Assembly: GCF_036320965.1 (NCBI RefSeq)
Contig: NC_092271.1
Coordinates: forward strand, 21,644,029 to 21,708,028
Length of the DNA stretch: 64,000 nucleotides
Direction of reading: 5' to 3'
Source: Panulirus ornatus
Taxonomy: Eukaryota > Arthropoda > Malacostraca > Decapoda > Palinuridae
Shown here: positions 47,901 through 52,150 of the stretch, piece after piece
How positions within the stretch are numbered: position 1 is the first letter of the stretch
How the letters are laid out: the number at the start of each line of letters is the position of its first letter
Made by a program: the position numbers and the translations under genes
The notes under the pieces: generated by a model
What the model saw: only the letters and a program-made list of their open reading frames with translations
Databases searched by the model: none
Told to the model about the DNA's origin: nothing

Positions 47901-48620
47901 CTCCCCTTTTAGTCGCCTTCTACGACACGCAGGGAATACGTGGGAAGTATTCTTGCTCCCCTATCCCCAGGGATAACTATTATATTTATATGTATTTATT
48001 ATACTTTGTCGCTGTCTTCTGCGTATGTATATGTATGTATGTATGCGTTGAAATGTATAGGTATATATATGTGTATGTGTGGGCATTTATGTATATACAT
48101 GTGTATGTGGGTGGGTTGGGCCATTTTTCATAAGGGGATAGGGGTGAAAGATTACTTCTCACGTATTGCCCGCATGTCGTAGAAGGCAACTAAGGGGGAA
48201 GGGAGTTAAGTATGATGATATATGATATATATGTGTGTGTGTTTGTGTGTGTACAGTTATATGCATATATGTGTATATGAGTGGATGGGTTTTTCTTTGT
48301 TTCTTGGTGCTATCCTGATTCTGCCTTGCTAATGCAGGAAACGGCAATCAAGTATAATAATGATAATAGTAACAATGAATGAATATTGAGATAGAGAGAG
48401 ATAATCAGGTAACTTTGTAGTAATGATCTGATATGTTTTCAACAACGAAACTTTTATTTCATCAGATCGCTCCATTTCCCTATGACTTGATTAAGCAAGA
48501 ATGTGACAGATACCCTGAGGCTGAATTGGTGTGGTCACAGGAGGAGCACAAGAATATGGGTGCCTGGTCATACATTCAGCCACGCATAGCCACTGCTCTC
48601 AATCATGAAAGACACATTTC
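2822..48620 (+). CDS. OGDH: 2-oxoglutarate dehydrogenase E1 (partial, 11 exons)
   Basis: This gene encodes the ThDP-dependent E1 subunit of the mitochondrial 2-oxoglutarate dehydrogenase complex, which decarboxylates 2-oxoglutarate and passes the succinyl group to the E2 lipoyl domain in the TCA cycle. Eleven exons join with compatible phases and canonical GT/AG ends: 2822-3001, 7449-7629, 10937-11046, 13465-13635, 16653-16902, 21130-21290, 36029-36304, 41444-41566, 42934-43097, 43720-43867 and 48466-48620 (1919 nt, about 640 codons). The order is the ThDP/Mg motif (GDAAFSGQG to [12 protein letters not shown]), the transketolase-type pyrimidine domain from exon 6, then the C-terminal 2-oxoglutarate dehydrogenase domain. 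SSPYCTDVARVV and [12 protein letters not shown] favour OGDH over the paralogue DHTKD1. The N-terminal exons (transit peptide, E2-binding segment) lie upstream. The last 35-40 codons were not found. No frameshift or stop was seen, so the gene looks functional. All introns carry mobile elements. Confidence 0.96.
3341..4747 (+). pseudogene. LINE reverse transcriptase ORF, truncated but uninterrupted
   Basis: The reading frame is open for about 468 codons, to a stop at 4745-4747. The visible RT blocks are [46 protein letters not shown] (domain A), [19 protein letters not shown] and [14 protein letters not shown] (catalytic FADD at 3980-3991). The C-terminal tail domain with [13 protein letters not shown] follows. 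The endonuclease half is missing, so this is a dead-on-arrival copy and not a gene. The final stop is the young-subfamily TGA where older copies read CGA and go on 11 residues. Confidence 0.88.
3341..4943 (+). mobile_element. RTE-like LINE, 5'-truncated, young subfamily
   Basis: The element starts abruptly inside the RT domain (near 3341) and runs to an A-rich tail at about 4933-4941. It has the short 3' UTR and the CGCTAC..GCGGGAGACAGCG terminal hairpin. The 5' truncation is typical of target-primed reverse transcription. It lies in the intron between OGDH exons 1 and 2, in sense orientation. Confidence 0.9.
4944..5185 (+). mobile_element. short LINE-derived element (SINE-like)
   Basis: The element begins GGGGATAGGGGAGAAAGAAT, passes GTCGTAGAAGGCAACT, GAAATCCTCCCCTCTC and a T-run, then CCAAAAGAAGGAACAGAG, and ends CGCTACCTCGCTAATGCGGG plus AAATGGCGAATAGTATG and an A-run. 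Its first half matches the leader of the LINE at 44085 and its last 40 bases match the LINE 3' end. It abuts the tail of the LINE copy at 3341-4943. Confidence 0.8.
5311..6388 (-). mobile_element. Tigger/pogo-like DNA transposon, internally decayed
   Basis: Terminal inverted repeats are visible: CAGGTTGAACCTCTGTAATC at 5311 and, at the right end, the complement of CAGGTTGCACCTCTTTAATC (ending 6388). On the minus strand the remains of a pogo-family transposase can be read in shifting frames. They show a CENP-B-type HTH region ([12 protein letters not shown], then [20 protein letters not shown]) and the start of the DDE domain ([10 protein letters not shown], family form YNADETA). Several stops and frameshifts make it non-functional. 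At about 1.08 kb it has also lost most of the catalytic domain. Confidence 0.82.
6389..7448. other. intron, nothing recognised
   Basis: This is AT-rich intron sequence. I see no repeat family or coding signature, only the polypyrimidine/CAG acceptor next to exon 2. Confidence 0.5.
7449..7629 (+). CDS. OGDH: OGDH exon 2 (ThDP/Mg2+ motif)
   Basis: The exon has 60 codons plus one base, between acceptor TTCCAG and donor GTAAGT. It carries the ThDP signature of the family: [10 protein letters not shown] at the start and [12 protein letters not shown] about 30 residues later. The Asp and second Asn of the GD...NN pair ligand the magnesium that holds the diphosphate. The exon ends in SSPYCT plus G, which completes an Asp codon with the next exon. 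Confidence 0.97.
7815..8945 (+). mobile_element. RTE-like LINE fragment, old and frameshifted
   Basis: RT domain pieces are readable in two frames ([20 protein letters not shown]; then [10 protein letters not shown] and [14 protein letters not shown], where the catalytic FADD has become LTDD). At about 8402 a deletion joins the FRYL region to the downstream RAKMGMFEG region. The tail domain and the first 80 bases of the old 3' UTR follow. It is strongly decayed. Confidence 0.82.
8946..9597 (+). mobile_element. second RTE-like LINE fragment joined head-to-tail
   Basis: At 8946 the sequence jumps from the 3' UTR back to the coding position GCATGGGCTAYAGATWGAGT. It then runs through the tail domain to [10 protein letters not shown] and the long 3' UTR, stopping at about 9597 before the terminal hairpin. 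The junction is at a shared GCAT, suggesting a tandem duplication or a second insertion. Confidence 0.78.
9598..10936. other. intron, nothing recognised
   Basis: This is intron sequence with no match to the repeat families elsewhere in the window and no credible ORF. It ends in the exon 3 acceptor. Confidence 0.45.
10937..11046 (+). CDS. OGDH: OGDH exon 3
   Basis: The exon has 110 bases. With the split Asp codon it encodes [20 protein letters not shown] and continues to WRHTFHK, between acceptor CTGTAG and donor GTATGA. The [11 protein letters not shown] block is strongly conserved in OGDH and lies in the E1 dehydrogenase domain. Confidence 0.96.
11790..12172 (+). mobile_element. RTE-like LINE 3' UTR, variant C
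   Basis: The fragment starts at the GTGAAATGTCTGGGGTAAAC block and carries the variant UTR with GGAGCAGGGGATAGCAATGC and a TG/TA-rich tract. It ends with the terminal hairpin GCTACCTCGCTAACGTGGGA at about 12139-12165. A (CA)n stretch lies just upstream, at 11739-11768. Confidence 0.8.
12184..13378 (-). mobile_element. old RTE-like LINE 3' end, split by a younger copy
   Basis: Read on the minus strand, 13378-13101 holds the end of the tail domain and the upper 3' UTR. 12430-12184 holds the TG/TA tract, hairpin and tail. The two parts are separated by the young element at 12431-13099. The hairpin end faces that of the + strand fragment at 11790-12172, forming an inverted pair. Confidence 0.82.
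12431..13099 (-). mobile_element. young RTE-like LINE, 5'-truncated, nested
   Basis: A run of 29 T (12431-12459) is the poly(A) tail in reverse. Upstream on the minus strand come the hairpin, the short 3' UTR and the ORF tail from [20 protein letters not shown] to NWSDVVYRG. At its 5' end (13074-13099) the element stops in a run of 26 A on the + strand, an unusual second homopolymer. It lies inside an older copy of the same family. Confidence 0.87.
13465..13635 (+). CDS. OGDH: OGDH exon 4
   Basis: The exon has 57 codons in phase 0, with acceptor TTTTAG and donor GTTAGT. It begins [20 protein letters not shown] and continues [13 protein letters not shown]. The [16 protein letters not shown] block is the canonical continuation of the E1 ThDP domain. 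The variable end, VVTAVEAK, joins EVRDKYEKI of the next exon without loss. Confidence 0.97.
14048..14525 (-). mobile_element. old RTE-like LINE fragment
   Basis: The complement of the tail domain and 3' UTR is recognisable at low identity: the hairpin complement TTAGTGAGGTAGCACCAGGA near 14073, then AGTTGTCATGTATAGTGCACC, and the CTCATCTCCATATGTCC and ACTCAATCAACCC blocks. It contains many small indels and no usable frame. Confidence 0.72.
14830..15965 (+). mobile_element. RTE-like LINE 3' part with triplicated UTR
   Basis: The fragment begins at the [14 protein letters not shown] block, passes the tail domain, and then repeats about 238 bp of the 3' UTR three times (see the tandem repeat at 15026-15740). 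It ends in a TG/TA tract, the hairpin GCGCTTCCTCACTGATGCAG and a short A/T-rich tail near 15965. Confidence 0.82.
15026..15740 (+). repeat. three tandem copies of a LINE 3' UTR segment
   Basis: The block starting CTGGG(G/A)TC(A/G)(A/G)TGTACTGTTAA recurs at 15026, 15262 and 15502. Each copy carries the GTGCATTACACATGACAGC and GTTTCCTGGCA..ACCTC blocks. Periods are 236 and 240 bp. The hairpin-like sequence is thus present several times in one element. Confidence 0.85.
16653..16902 (+). CDS. OGDH: OGDH exon 5
   Basis: The exon has 83 codons plus one base, with acceptor CAACAG and donor GTAAGT. It includes [19 protein letters not shown], a form that I recall as arthropod-like (vertebrates differ at FFEGKDPL), and [17 protein letters not shown]. 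It links the first ThDP domain to the transketolase-type pyrimidine domain. An upstream in-frame ATG at 16593 lies in intron sequence and is not used. Confidence 0.96.
17067..17441. repeat. two-copy tandem duplication, 186-bp unit
   Basis: TTTTAAAGAATTATCAT starts at 17067 and again at 17253. Both are followed by GCCAGTTTGATATCAT, AACTGATGTGAAAATATGTG and GATTATTGATTGTAAAGAAA. The copies are only slightly diverged, so the duplication is fairly recent. Confidence 0.85.
17780..17945 (+). repeat. unclassified dispersed repeat (copy 1)
   Basis: The stretch with AAAGGAGTCCATCCTGTCC and AAAGCTATGGAGCTGCGGGA is similar, in reverse complement, to 32290-32480. Family unknown. It lies immediately before a young LINE insertion. 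Confidence 0.45.
17950..19434 (-). mobile_element. young RTE-like LINE, 5'-truncated, long poly(A)
   Basis: The element has a 42-base T-run (17950-17991, the poly(A) tail in reverse), then on the minus strand the hairpin, the short 3' UTR and an intact RT-to-tail reading frame up to the truncation near 19434. It lies antisense to OGDH in the exon 5-6 intron. The long homopolymer and open frame indicate a recent insertion. Confidence 0.92.
18169..19434 (-). pseudogene. LINE reverse transcriptase ORF, truncated, uninterrupted
   Basis: The frame is open for about 420 codons from the truncation point to the young-subfamily stop at 18169. It includes [52 protein letters not shown] and [12 protein letters not shown] (FADD at 18939-18928), and the C-terminal domain with [18 protein letters not shown]. 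It lacks the endonuclease and the first RT blocks, so it cannot be autonomous. Confidence 0.9.
19600..21095 (-). mobile_element. CR1/Jockey-like LINE fossil, split by young LINE
   Basis: On the minus strand, 21090-20880 reads [20 protein letters not shown] (RT domain 2 form). 20850-20740 reads [20 protein letters not shown] and [11 protein letters not shown] (the FADD motif degraded to FAND). 20560-20400 reads [20 protein letters not shown]. 20400-20280 reads [20 protein letters not shown] and [11 protein letters not shown], the usual C-terminal pattern of CR1/Jockey elements. 19737-19620 holds the last piece ([15 protein letters not shown]). Stops and frameshifts are frequent. The middle of the RT is deleted, and the element is interrupted by the young LINE at 19738-20211. 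Confidence 0.8.
19738..20211 (-). mobile_element. young RTE-like LINE, strongly 5'-truncated
   Basis: The element begins in an interrupted T-run and has the hairpin complement GCCGCTGTCTCCCGCG. It carries the short 3' UTR and the last 88 codons of the ORF ([16 protein letters not shown] to NWSDVVYRG, stop at 19940). It breaks off at 20211. It is inserted into the CR1-like fossil. Confidence 0.88.
21130..21290 (+). CDS. OGDH: OGDH exon 6 (pyrimidine domain start)
   Basis: The exon has 161 bases, with acceptor CTACAG and donor GTATTT. It encodes (S)[19 protein letters not shown] and then [20 protein letters not shown] and [14 protein letters not shown]. This opens the transketolase pyrimidine-binding domain, and [15 protein letters not shown] is among the most conserved OGDH blocks. 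It sits directly downstream of a degraded CR1-like element and is followed by the largest intron between two visible exons (14.7 kb). Confidence 0.97.
21291..23928. other. intron, nothing recognised
   Basis: This is the first part of the 14.7 kb exon 6-7 intron. There are minor ORFs (for example 22225-21887 on the minus strand, 112 codons) but none has a motif I recognise. No match to the window's repeat families was seen. Confidence 0.45.
23929..27150 (+). mobile_element. twin-primed (inverted) RTE-like LINE with target duplication
   Basis: One insertion is flanked by the direct repeat ACTTTAATCTT (23929-23939 and 27140-27150). The left part, 23936-24976, is the endonuclease half in reverse orientation (minus-strand reading: [52 protein letters not shown]). 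The right part, 24977-27139, is the RT half, tail domain and long 3' UTR in forward orientation. In LINE coordinates the left part ends at GAGAATAAAAAGAT and the right part starts at TTTTGGAAGGAGG, which are adjacent in intact copies. This is a 5' inversion as produced by twin priming. Both halves contain stops. Confidence 0.93.
27590..27765 (+). mobile_element. CR1/Jockey-like LINE scrap
   Basis: The translation contains [20 protein letters not shown] followed by a stop and [10 protein letters not shown], the linker pattern between endonuclease and RT in CR1/Jockey elements. The nucleotide sequence AATCC(A)GAACTATTCCATGAAT resembles 48970-48992 in the second such fossil. Confidence 0.5.
27766..31185. 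other. intron with little structure
   Basis: This is the central exon 6-7 intron. Apart from the short tandem repeat at 30944-31042, I recognise nothing. Several short ORFs (for example 28016-28342, + strand) lack any motif. Confidence 0.4.
30944..31042. repeat. three-copy minisatellite, about 35-bp unit
   Basis: AATGAAGACAACACAACAGT followed by TTAYRGAGTG is repeated three times with small changes. Overlapping ORFs on the minus strand are artefacts of the periodicity. Confidence 0.8.
31186..32138 (+). mobile_element. RTE-like LINE fragment, old
   Basis: The fragment begins after a T-run in the middle of the RT ([19 protein letters not shown]). It continues through the [10 protein letters not shown] and [20 protein letters not shown] blocks and the tail domain, and ends in a variant-C 3' UTR at about 32138 without the terminal hairpin. 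It contains frameshifts. Confidence 0.8.
32139..32290 (-). mobile_element. short LINE-derived element, diverged
   Basis: On the + strand it reads GCTATTTCCCTTGTGAGCAA, then TTCCTCTTTTTGGAAAGAAA and GGGAGAATTTCCAGCCCCCA. These correspond in order to the complement of the intact short element (GCCATTTCCCGC, TCCTTCTTTTGGAAAA, GGGAGGATTTCCAGCCCCC). The head segment is missing. Confidence 0.6.
32290..32480 (-). repeat. unclassified dispersed repeat (copy 2)
   Basis: Its reverse complement has AAAGAAATCCATTCTGTCC and aligns loosely with 17780-17945. Family unknown. Confidence 0.45.
32600..33222 (+). mobile_element. RTE-like LINE 3' fragment, old
   Basis: The fragment begins near the AWAIDR-coding block, with the tail domain in one frame ([20 protein letters not shown], then [20 protein letters not shown]). 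A shortened 3' UTR follows, ending in the hairpin variant GTTACCTCACTAATCTGGGA and AAATGGCGATCAGTTATGG. Confidence 0.78.
33440..34330 (+). mobile_element. non-LTR retrotransposon RT fossil, I/Jockey-like
   Basis: In shifting frames the region 34040-34330 reads [12 protein letters not shown] or, in the neighbouring frame, [17 protein letters not shown]. It then reads [20 protein letters not shown] (the YADD box degraded to YAGD), [13 protein letters not shown] and [17 protein letters not shown]. The order fits RT domains 4-7 of an I/Jockey-type LINE unrelated to the RTE-like family. A (CA)n tract at 33627-33675 lies inside the fossil. Confidence 0.62.
33627..33675. repeat. (CA)n microsatellite
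   Basis: This is an uninterrupted CA run of about 49 bp, preceded by a C-rich stretch. Confidence 0.95.
34331..34961. other. intron, nothing firm
   Basis: The first 200 bases may continue the RT fossil ([16 protein letters not shown]) but the signal fades. The rest shows no signature. Confidence 0.35.
34962..35476 (+). mobile_element. RTE-like LINE 3' end, old subfamily
   Basis: The fragment starts at ATTTTGAGTGATCAGGGCCT (end of the tail domain). It runs through the full long 3' UTR with its TG/TA tract and the hairpin GCGCTACCTTGCTAACGCAG (about 35436-35470), and ends in a short A/T-rich tail. Confidence 0.85.
35901..35980. repeat. 40-bp tandem duplication
   Basis: TTGTATGC(A/T)TGTC(G/A)GAAATG followed by AGATTCATGATAATGATA occurs at 35901 and 35941. 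It lies 50 bp upstream of the exon 7 acceptor. Confidence 0.85.
36029..36304 (+). CDS. OGDH: OGDH exon 7 (ThDP glutamate region)
   Basis: The exon has 92 codons in phase 0, with acceptor TTGCAG and donor GTAAGT. It runs from [19 protein letters not shown] through [18 protein letters not shown] and [12 protein letters not shown] to [10 protein letters not shown]. By analogy with other E1 enzymes, the Glu in [11 protein letters not shown] is expected to contact N1' of the ThDP aminopyrimidine. That assignment rests on family knowledge, not on structure seen here. Confidence 0.97.
36345..38312 (+). mobile_element. RTE-like LINE, old, split by a nested copy
   Basis: 36345-37568 holds the RT from the [12 protein letters not shown] region, the tail domain (frameshifted) and most of the long 3' UTR, to GGTATATATATG. 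The rest of that UTR (ATGTGCATGTTTTGGTGTTT, hairpin and tail) resumes at 38187-38312. The intervening 37569-38186 is a second copy. Confidence 0.82.
37569..38186 (+). mobile_element. RTE-like LINE 3' part nested in an older copy
   Basis: The fragment begins TATATATTTGTGTCAGAGGT at the VSEVEG-coding position and runs through [12 protein letters not shown], the tail and the complete 3' UTR with hairpin (GCGCTGCCTTGCTAATGCGG) to ATAATAATAGAAG. It lies in the TATATA tract of the surrounding copy's UTR. Confidence 0.8.
38430..38995 (+). mobile_element. Jockey-like LINE fossil (RT C-terminal part)
   Basis: The translation shows LNASKT, then [20 protein letters not shown] and IPPLNCEH. Later it shows [11 protein letters not shown] and, in degraded form, [12 protein letters not shown]. 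The same order (NASKTQFLPIS .. PPL .. ASKKLGVL .. LIRP..EYCSHIW) is seen in arthropod Jockey elements. A (GATA)n stretch at 38676-38698 interrupts it. Confidence 0.65.
39003..39475 (+). mobile_element. RTE-like LINE fragment, very old
   Basis: The region matches the [29 protein letters not shown] section at low identity (TTTAAGATACCTGGGAGTGG; ATGCTGTATGGATGTGA; GAAGTGGAGGGAACAAGGAG). It has no open frame. Confidence 0.68.
39652..41365 (-). mobile_element. RTE-like LINE, very old, 1.7 kb
   Basis: The complement of the hairpin (TCCTGCATTAGCAGGGTAGT) is near 39660. Continuing rightward are complements of the tail domain (CTCACTCATTCTCTCCATAT), the FADD region (GGGTCATCAGCAAACAAC at 40503) and domain A (CATATCCATAAATGC). 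The start of the RT (CTTAAACACATTCAACCATC) is at about 41330. It is highly diverged with many indels, and faces the old + copy at 39003-39475. Confidence 0.8.
41444..41566 (+). CDS. OGDH: OGDH exon 8
   Basis: The exon has 41 codons in phase 0, with acceptor TTTCAG and donor GTAAGA. It encodes [20 protein letters not shown] and then [35 protein letters not shown] follows directly from PHGLEGM in the previous exon, as in all OGDH proteins. Confidence 0.96.
41567..42933. other. intron; unexplained 99-codon ORF at 41778-42077
   Basis: No known repeat was recognised. The + frame 41778-42077 encodes a Lys-rich, low-Cys peptide ([56 protein letters not shown]) without introns. I do not recognise it. 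It may be a remnant of a mobile element or processed sequence, or chance. There is no promoter or RNA evidence. Confidence 0.3.
42934..43097 (+). CDS. OGDH: OGDH exon 9
   Basis: The exon has 54 codons plus two bases, with acceptor TTACAG and donor GTACTG. It encodes [40 protein letters not shown] and [14 protein letters not shown]. The FRKPL...PKSLLRHP block marks the junction into the C-terminal domain. The intron on each side is short for this gene (1.4 and 0.6 kb). Confidence 0.97.
43345..43566 (+). mobile_element. RTE-like LINE fragment, old
   Basis: A short piece of the RT start is present: GGGGGAGATGATGTTGATTG, GTGCTTGAGGATTGGCGGAA and CAAGCTACATAGGTATGAAT correspond to the [21 protein letters not shown] and CSNYRGIS blocks. 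It lies in the 622-bp intron between exons 9 and 10. Confidence 0.75.
43720..43867 (+). CDS. OGDH: OGDH exon 10
   Basis: The exon has 148 bases, with acceptor CTTCAG and donor GTAATG. The split codon AG|A gives Arg, followed by [37 protein letters not shown] and [22 protein letters not shown] is typical of the OGDH C-terminal domain. Confidence 0.97.
44159..47427 (+). pseudogene. endonuclease-reverse transcriptase ORF with stops
   Basis: The likely start is the ATG at 44159. Endonuclease motifs appear in order: [32 protein letters not shown], then after the insertion LLDYVLI and [12 protein letters not shown] motifs are [36 protein letters not shown] and [12 protein letters not shown] (FADD at 46657-46668). 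The C-terminal tail has [13 protein letters not shown]. In-frame stops lie at 44468 (TGA), 45319 (TAG), 45532 (TGA), 46096 (TAA) and 46294 (TAG). Together with the insertion they inactivate it. From 46315 to 47427 the frame is open. The protein would be about 1000 residues. RTE clade membership is inferred from the single ORF and motif style. Confidence 0.88.
44786..45051 (-). mobile_element. short LINE-derived element inside LINE endonuclease
   Basis: The element is flanked by the 9-bp direct repeat AAGCAAGAT (44777-44785 and 45052-45060). The + strand starts in a T-run (tail in reverse), then the complement of the hairpin end, an internal A-run, and the head (complement GGATAGGGGAGAAAGAATAC). 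The host frame is continuous across the duplication. Confidence 0.95.
47641..48128. mobile_element. mosaic of LINE 3'-end fragments
   Basis: 47641-47721 is a minus-strand variant-C tail (GATCGCTGTTTCCCGTGTCA). 47988-48023 is the extreme end of another minus tail (TTATTATACTTTGTCGCTGT). 48015-48125 is a plus-strand TG/TA tract to GGGTTGGGCCATTTTTC. A short element (47732-47977) is inserted between them. Confidence 0.7.
47732..47977 (-). mobile_element. short LINE-derived element with target duplication
   Basis: The element is flanked by TATTATATTT (47722-47731 and 47978-47987). It has the same structure as the copy at 44786: reversed tail, ATTCGCCATTTCCCGCATTA, the TTCTTTTGGAAAATT A-run, and the GC-rich head ending CCCCTATCCCCAGGGATA. 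Confidence 0.93.
48129..48375 (+). mobile_element. short-element head fused to a LINE variant-C tail
   Basis: 48129-48212 matches the head of the short element (GGGGATAGGGGTGAAAGATT, ATGTCGTAGAAGGCAACTAA). 48225-48375 is a TG/TA tract with GAGTGGATGGG and the hairpin end TGCTAATGCAGGAAACGGCA. The two are joined without the middle of the short element. Confidence 0.6.
48466..48620 (+). CDS. OGDH: OGDH exon 11, last one visible
   Basis: The exon has 51 codons plus two bases, with acceptor CATCAG and donor GTAAGT. It encodes [34 protein letters not shown] and [17 protein letters not shown]. It ends in a partial codon (TC), so a final exon of 35-40 residues (the usual YVGR..ASTATGS-like end) must follow. 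I could not find it in the remaining 15.4 kb. Confidence 0.96.
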
Positions 48621-48904
48621 GTAAGTACTAAAACTTCCATGGTTCTTGACAAGATGTGTAGGTTTAGTAGATGTATTTTTTTTATATAAAATTACTTAAA
48701 TATAGAGGCACAGACATCATTTGAATAATGTTCTTTTCAAATAAGTTTAATTTAGGACATATTATCTCACATTTTTGCATTTGTATGCAACTATCTTGAG
48801 AACAGTAGTTAGGTTTTGCCTTTAGTTGTGTTGACTGGGACATTAAATCAGTATTTTGTACGTTTTCACATGTGATGGCGTTCTGATGATGTATATAGAT
48901 GAAT

Positions 48905-49866
48905 ATCACAAGGTAAAGAAGAAGGAGCAGAGAAAATTAAGAAAGAAAAGTTGACAATGCAGGTGATAATCCAAGACTATTCCATTATTTTTTCACACGT
49001 TTGCCATTTCCTGCTTTCATGAGGTAGCGTTGAGAATAGAGGGAAAATCCTCATTTGGCCCCCTTGTCTGTTTCTCCTTTTGGAAAAATCAAAGCTGGAG
49101 GGAAGGATTTCCAGTCTGCTGCTTCCACCTCTTTTAGTTGCCGTCTATAACATGCAGGGAATACGTAGGAAGTATTCTTTCTCTCCTATCCCAAGAATAA
49201 ACTACTGATTAAAGAATGGATAATCAGGCTGAAGGATCCATAGGGAAGGATTCCTGGACACAAGGAGAATGTATTTGAGGAAATGAATGAAAATTTCCAT
49301 AGTGTGATTGCTCTGATGGAGACTGTAACTCCAAGATGGGATAGGGAGGAGGACTTGGAAAAATTTAGTGTTAGAAAAGACACAAGTAGACTAATGAAGG
49401 TCTTGATCGTTATACTTTATGCACATGGTCGTAGTTAAGTTTCTATATGTGCTCAAGAAATGTATAGAGACACTTCAATAATTGATGGAAATGTTAAAAA
49501 ATTGAAGAGGTTATAATGCCAAGGGAGATGAGAACTATTTTCACACCTGTTTTGAAAAAGAAAATCAAGAAATTGTACTTCTTGTTATGTAAATTATTGG
49601 TAAAAAAAAATCAGAAAGCAAATGGACAATTACATGCAAAGGAGATTTTACCTCAGGGGAGTAGCATGGGTTCAGAGGAAACAGGTCAAGCATAACTTGT
49701 ACTCAAGATGTCTGTGATAGTAAGCTCTCTTTAAGACAAGAAAAATGGAAGGATATAATTGTGTTCTTAGACCTTCAAAGGGCATGTGATGCTTTCCCAC
49801 ATAGGAGGCTGGTAAGAAAGATGGATTTTCTGGCAAGCATTGGCTCACATCCATTCTCAAGCTTTC
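48905..49866 (+). mobile_element. CR1/Jockey-like LINE fossil, split by short element
   Basis: Fragments in several frames: NPRLFH at 48970, then after the insertion ENVFEEMNENFHSVIALMET at about 49260, and at 49660-49866 HGFRGNRSSITCTQDVCDSK and IIVFLDLQRACDAFPHRRLV. The latter correspond to RT domains 2a and A (family form ..FLDFSKAFDKVPH). The 3' part is cut by an RTE-like LINE UTR at 49867. Confidence 0.72.
48985..49198 (-). mobile_element. short LINE-derived element, diverged
   Basis: This is the complement of the short element: TTGCCATTTCCTGCTTTCAT, GAGGTAGCGTTGAGAATAGA, TTTCTCCTTTTGGAAAAATC, GAAGGATTTCCAGTCTGCTG and GAAGTATTCTTTCTCTCCTA. It interrupts the CR1-like fossil. Confidence 0.85.
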
Positions 49867-50030
49867 TTGTGCATTGCACATGACAGCTAGAGACTGAGTG
49901 TGAACGAATGTGGCCTTTTTTGTTTGTTTCCTGGTGTTACATCACTGGAGCAGGGGGTAGGGATGCTGTTTCCTATGGGATGGTGTAGCAGCAGGAATGG
50001 CTGAAGGCAAGCAAGTATGAATTTGAATAT
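49867..50030 (+). mobile_element. RTE-like LINE 3' UTR fragment
   Basis: It holds TGCATTGCACATGACAGCTA and GAGACTGAGTGTGAACGAAT, then a variant-C segment to AAGCAAGTATGAATTTGAAT. It has neither coding part nor hairpin end, and a second LINE copy begins directly after it. Confidence 0.75.
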
Positions 50031-52150
50031 GGCTTGTGCAATGGATGCATGTGGCATGAGAAAGGTGGGAGGTGGGCAGATTAGAAAGGGTAGTGAGTGG
50101 TGGGATGAAGAAGTAAAGTTGTTGGTGAAAGAGAAAAGAGAGGCATTTGGACAGTACTTGCAAGGAAGGAGTGCAAATGACTGGGAGATCTAAAAAAAAA
50201 AAAGCAGGAGGAGGTCAAGAGAAAGGTGCAAGGGTTGAAAAAGAGGGCAAATGAGAGTAGGGTGAGAGAGTATCATTTAACTTTAGGGAGAATAAAAAGA
50301 TGTTTTGGAAGGAGGTAAATAATGTGCATAAGACAAGAGAGCAAATGGAAACATCAGTGAAGGGGGCAAGTGGGGAAGTAATAACAAGTAGTGATGGAGT
50401 GAGTATTTTGAAGGTTTCTTGAATGTGTTTGATGATAGAGTGACAGATATAGGGTGTTTTGGTCAGGTTGGTGGGTGAAGTGAGTGGGTCAGGGAGAATG
50501 GTTTGGTTAAGAGAGAAGAGGAAGTGAAAGCTTTGCAGAAGATGAAATCCGGCATGGTGGCAGGTTTAGATGGCATTGCAGTGGAATTCATTAAAAAAGG
50601 GGTGAATGTGTTATTGATTGGTTGGTAAGGATATTCACTGTACGTATGAACCATGATGAAATGCCTGAGGATTGGCAGAATGCATGCATAGGGCCATTGT
50701 ACAAAGGCAAAGGGGATAAAGGTGAGTGTTCATATTACAGAGGCATAAGTCTTTTGGAGTATTCCTGGGAAATTATATGGATGGGTATTGATTGAGGCAT
50801 GTACAGAGCATCAGATTAGTGAAGAGCAGTGTGGTTTCAGAAGTGGTAGAGGATGTGTGGTTCAGGTGTTTGCTCTGAAGAATGTATGTGAGAAATACTT
50901 AGAAAAACAGATGGATTTGTGTATAGCATCTATGGATCTGAAGAAAGCATATGATAGGGCTGATAGGGATGCTTTGTGGAAGGTCTGAAAAGTGTTTGGT
51001 GTGGAAGGTATGTTGCTAGAAGCAGTGAAAAGTTTATACTAAGGATGTAAGGCATGTGTACAAGTAGGAAGAGAGGAGAGTGATTGGTTCCCAGTGAATG
51101 TCGGTCTGAGGCAGGTGTATGTGATGTCCCCATGGTTGTTAAATTTGTTTATGGTTGGGGTGGTTAGGGAGGTAAATGCAAGAGTTCTGGAGAGAGGGGT
51201 GAGTATGCAGTCTGTTGGGGATGAGAGGGTGTGGGAAATGAGTCAGTTGTTGTTTGCCAATGATACAGAAGTTTGTGACTTGAGTTTGGAAAAATGTGTG
51301 AAAGGAGAAATTTGAGAGTGAATGTGAATAAGAGCAAGGTTTTAGGTTCAGTAGGGTTGAGGGACAAGTTGATTGGGATGTAAGTTTGAATGAAGAAAAT
51401 TTGGAGGAGGTGAAGTGTTTTAGATATCTGGGAAGTGGACTTGGCAGCGGATGCAACCATGGAAGCGGAAGTGAGTCACAGGTTCTGGGAGTGATGAAGA
51501 ATGTGTGGAAGGAGAAAGCATTGTCTCGGAGAGCAAAAATGGGTATGTTTGAAGGAATAGTAGTTCCAACAATGTTATATGGTTGCAAGGCATGGGCTAT
51601 AGATAGGGTTGTACAAAGGAGGATGGATGTGTTGGAAATGAAATGTTTGAGGACAATATGTAGTGTGAGGTGGTTTGATCGAGTAAGTAATGAAAGGGTA
51701 AGAGAGATGTGTGGAAAGAAGAGTGTGGTTGAGAGAGCAGAAGAGGGTGTGTTGAAATGGTTTGGAGATATGGAGAGAATGTTTGAAGAAAGATTGACAA
51801 AGAGGATATATGTGTCATAGGCAGAGGGAACAAAGAGAAGCAGGAGATCAAATTAGAGGTGGGAGAATGGAGTGAGAAAGATTTTGAGCGATCAGGGTCT
51901 AAACATACGGGAGGGTGAGAGGCATGTAAGGAATAGAATGAATTGGAATGATGTGGTATGTTGGGGTCAATGTGCTGTCAATGGACTGAACCAGGGCATG
52001 TGAAAGGTCTTTGGAGTCTGGCTGTGGATAGGGAGCTGTGGTTTTGGTGCATTACATATGACAGCTAGAGACTGAATGGGAACGAATGTGGCCTTTTCTG
52101 TCTTTTCCTGGTACTACCTCACTGAAAAAGGGGGGTTGCTATTTGTGTGT
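50031..52150 (+). mobile_element. RTE-like LINE, old, RT half
   Basis: The fragment starts in the linker (GCTTGTGCAATGGATGCATG = AxAMDACGM) and covers the whole RT and tail domain in frameshifted pieces ([20 protein letters not shown] at 50788; the FADD box reads LLFANDTE at about 51255). It ends in a truncated 3' UTR at about 52150. Confidence 0.85.
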
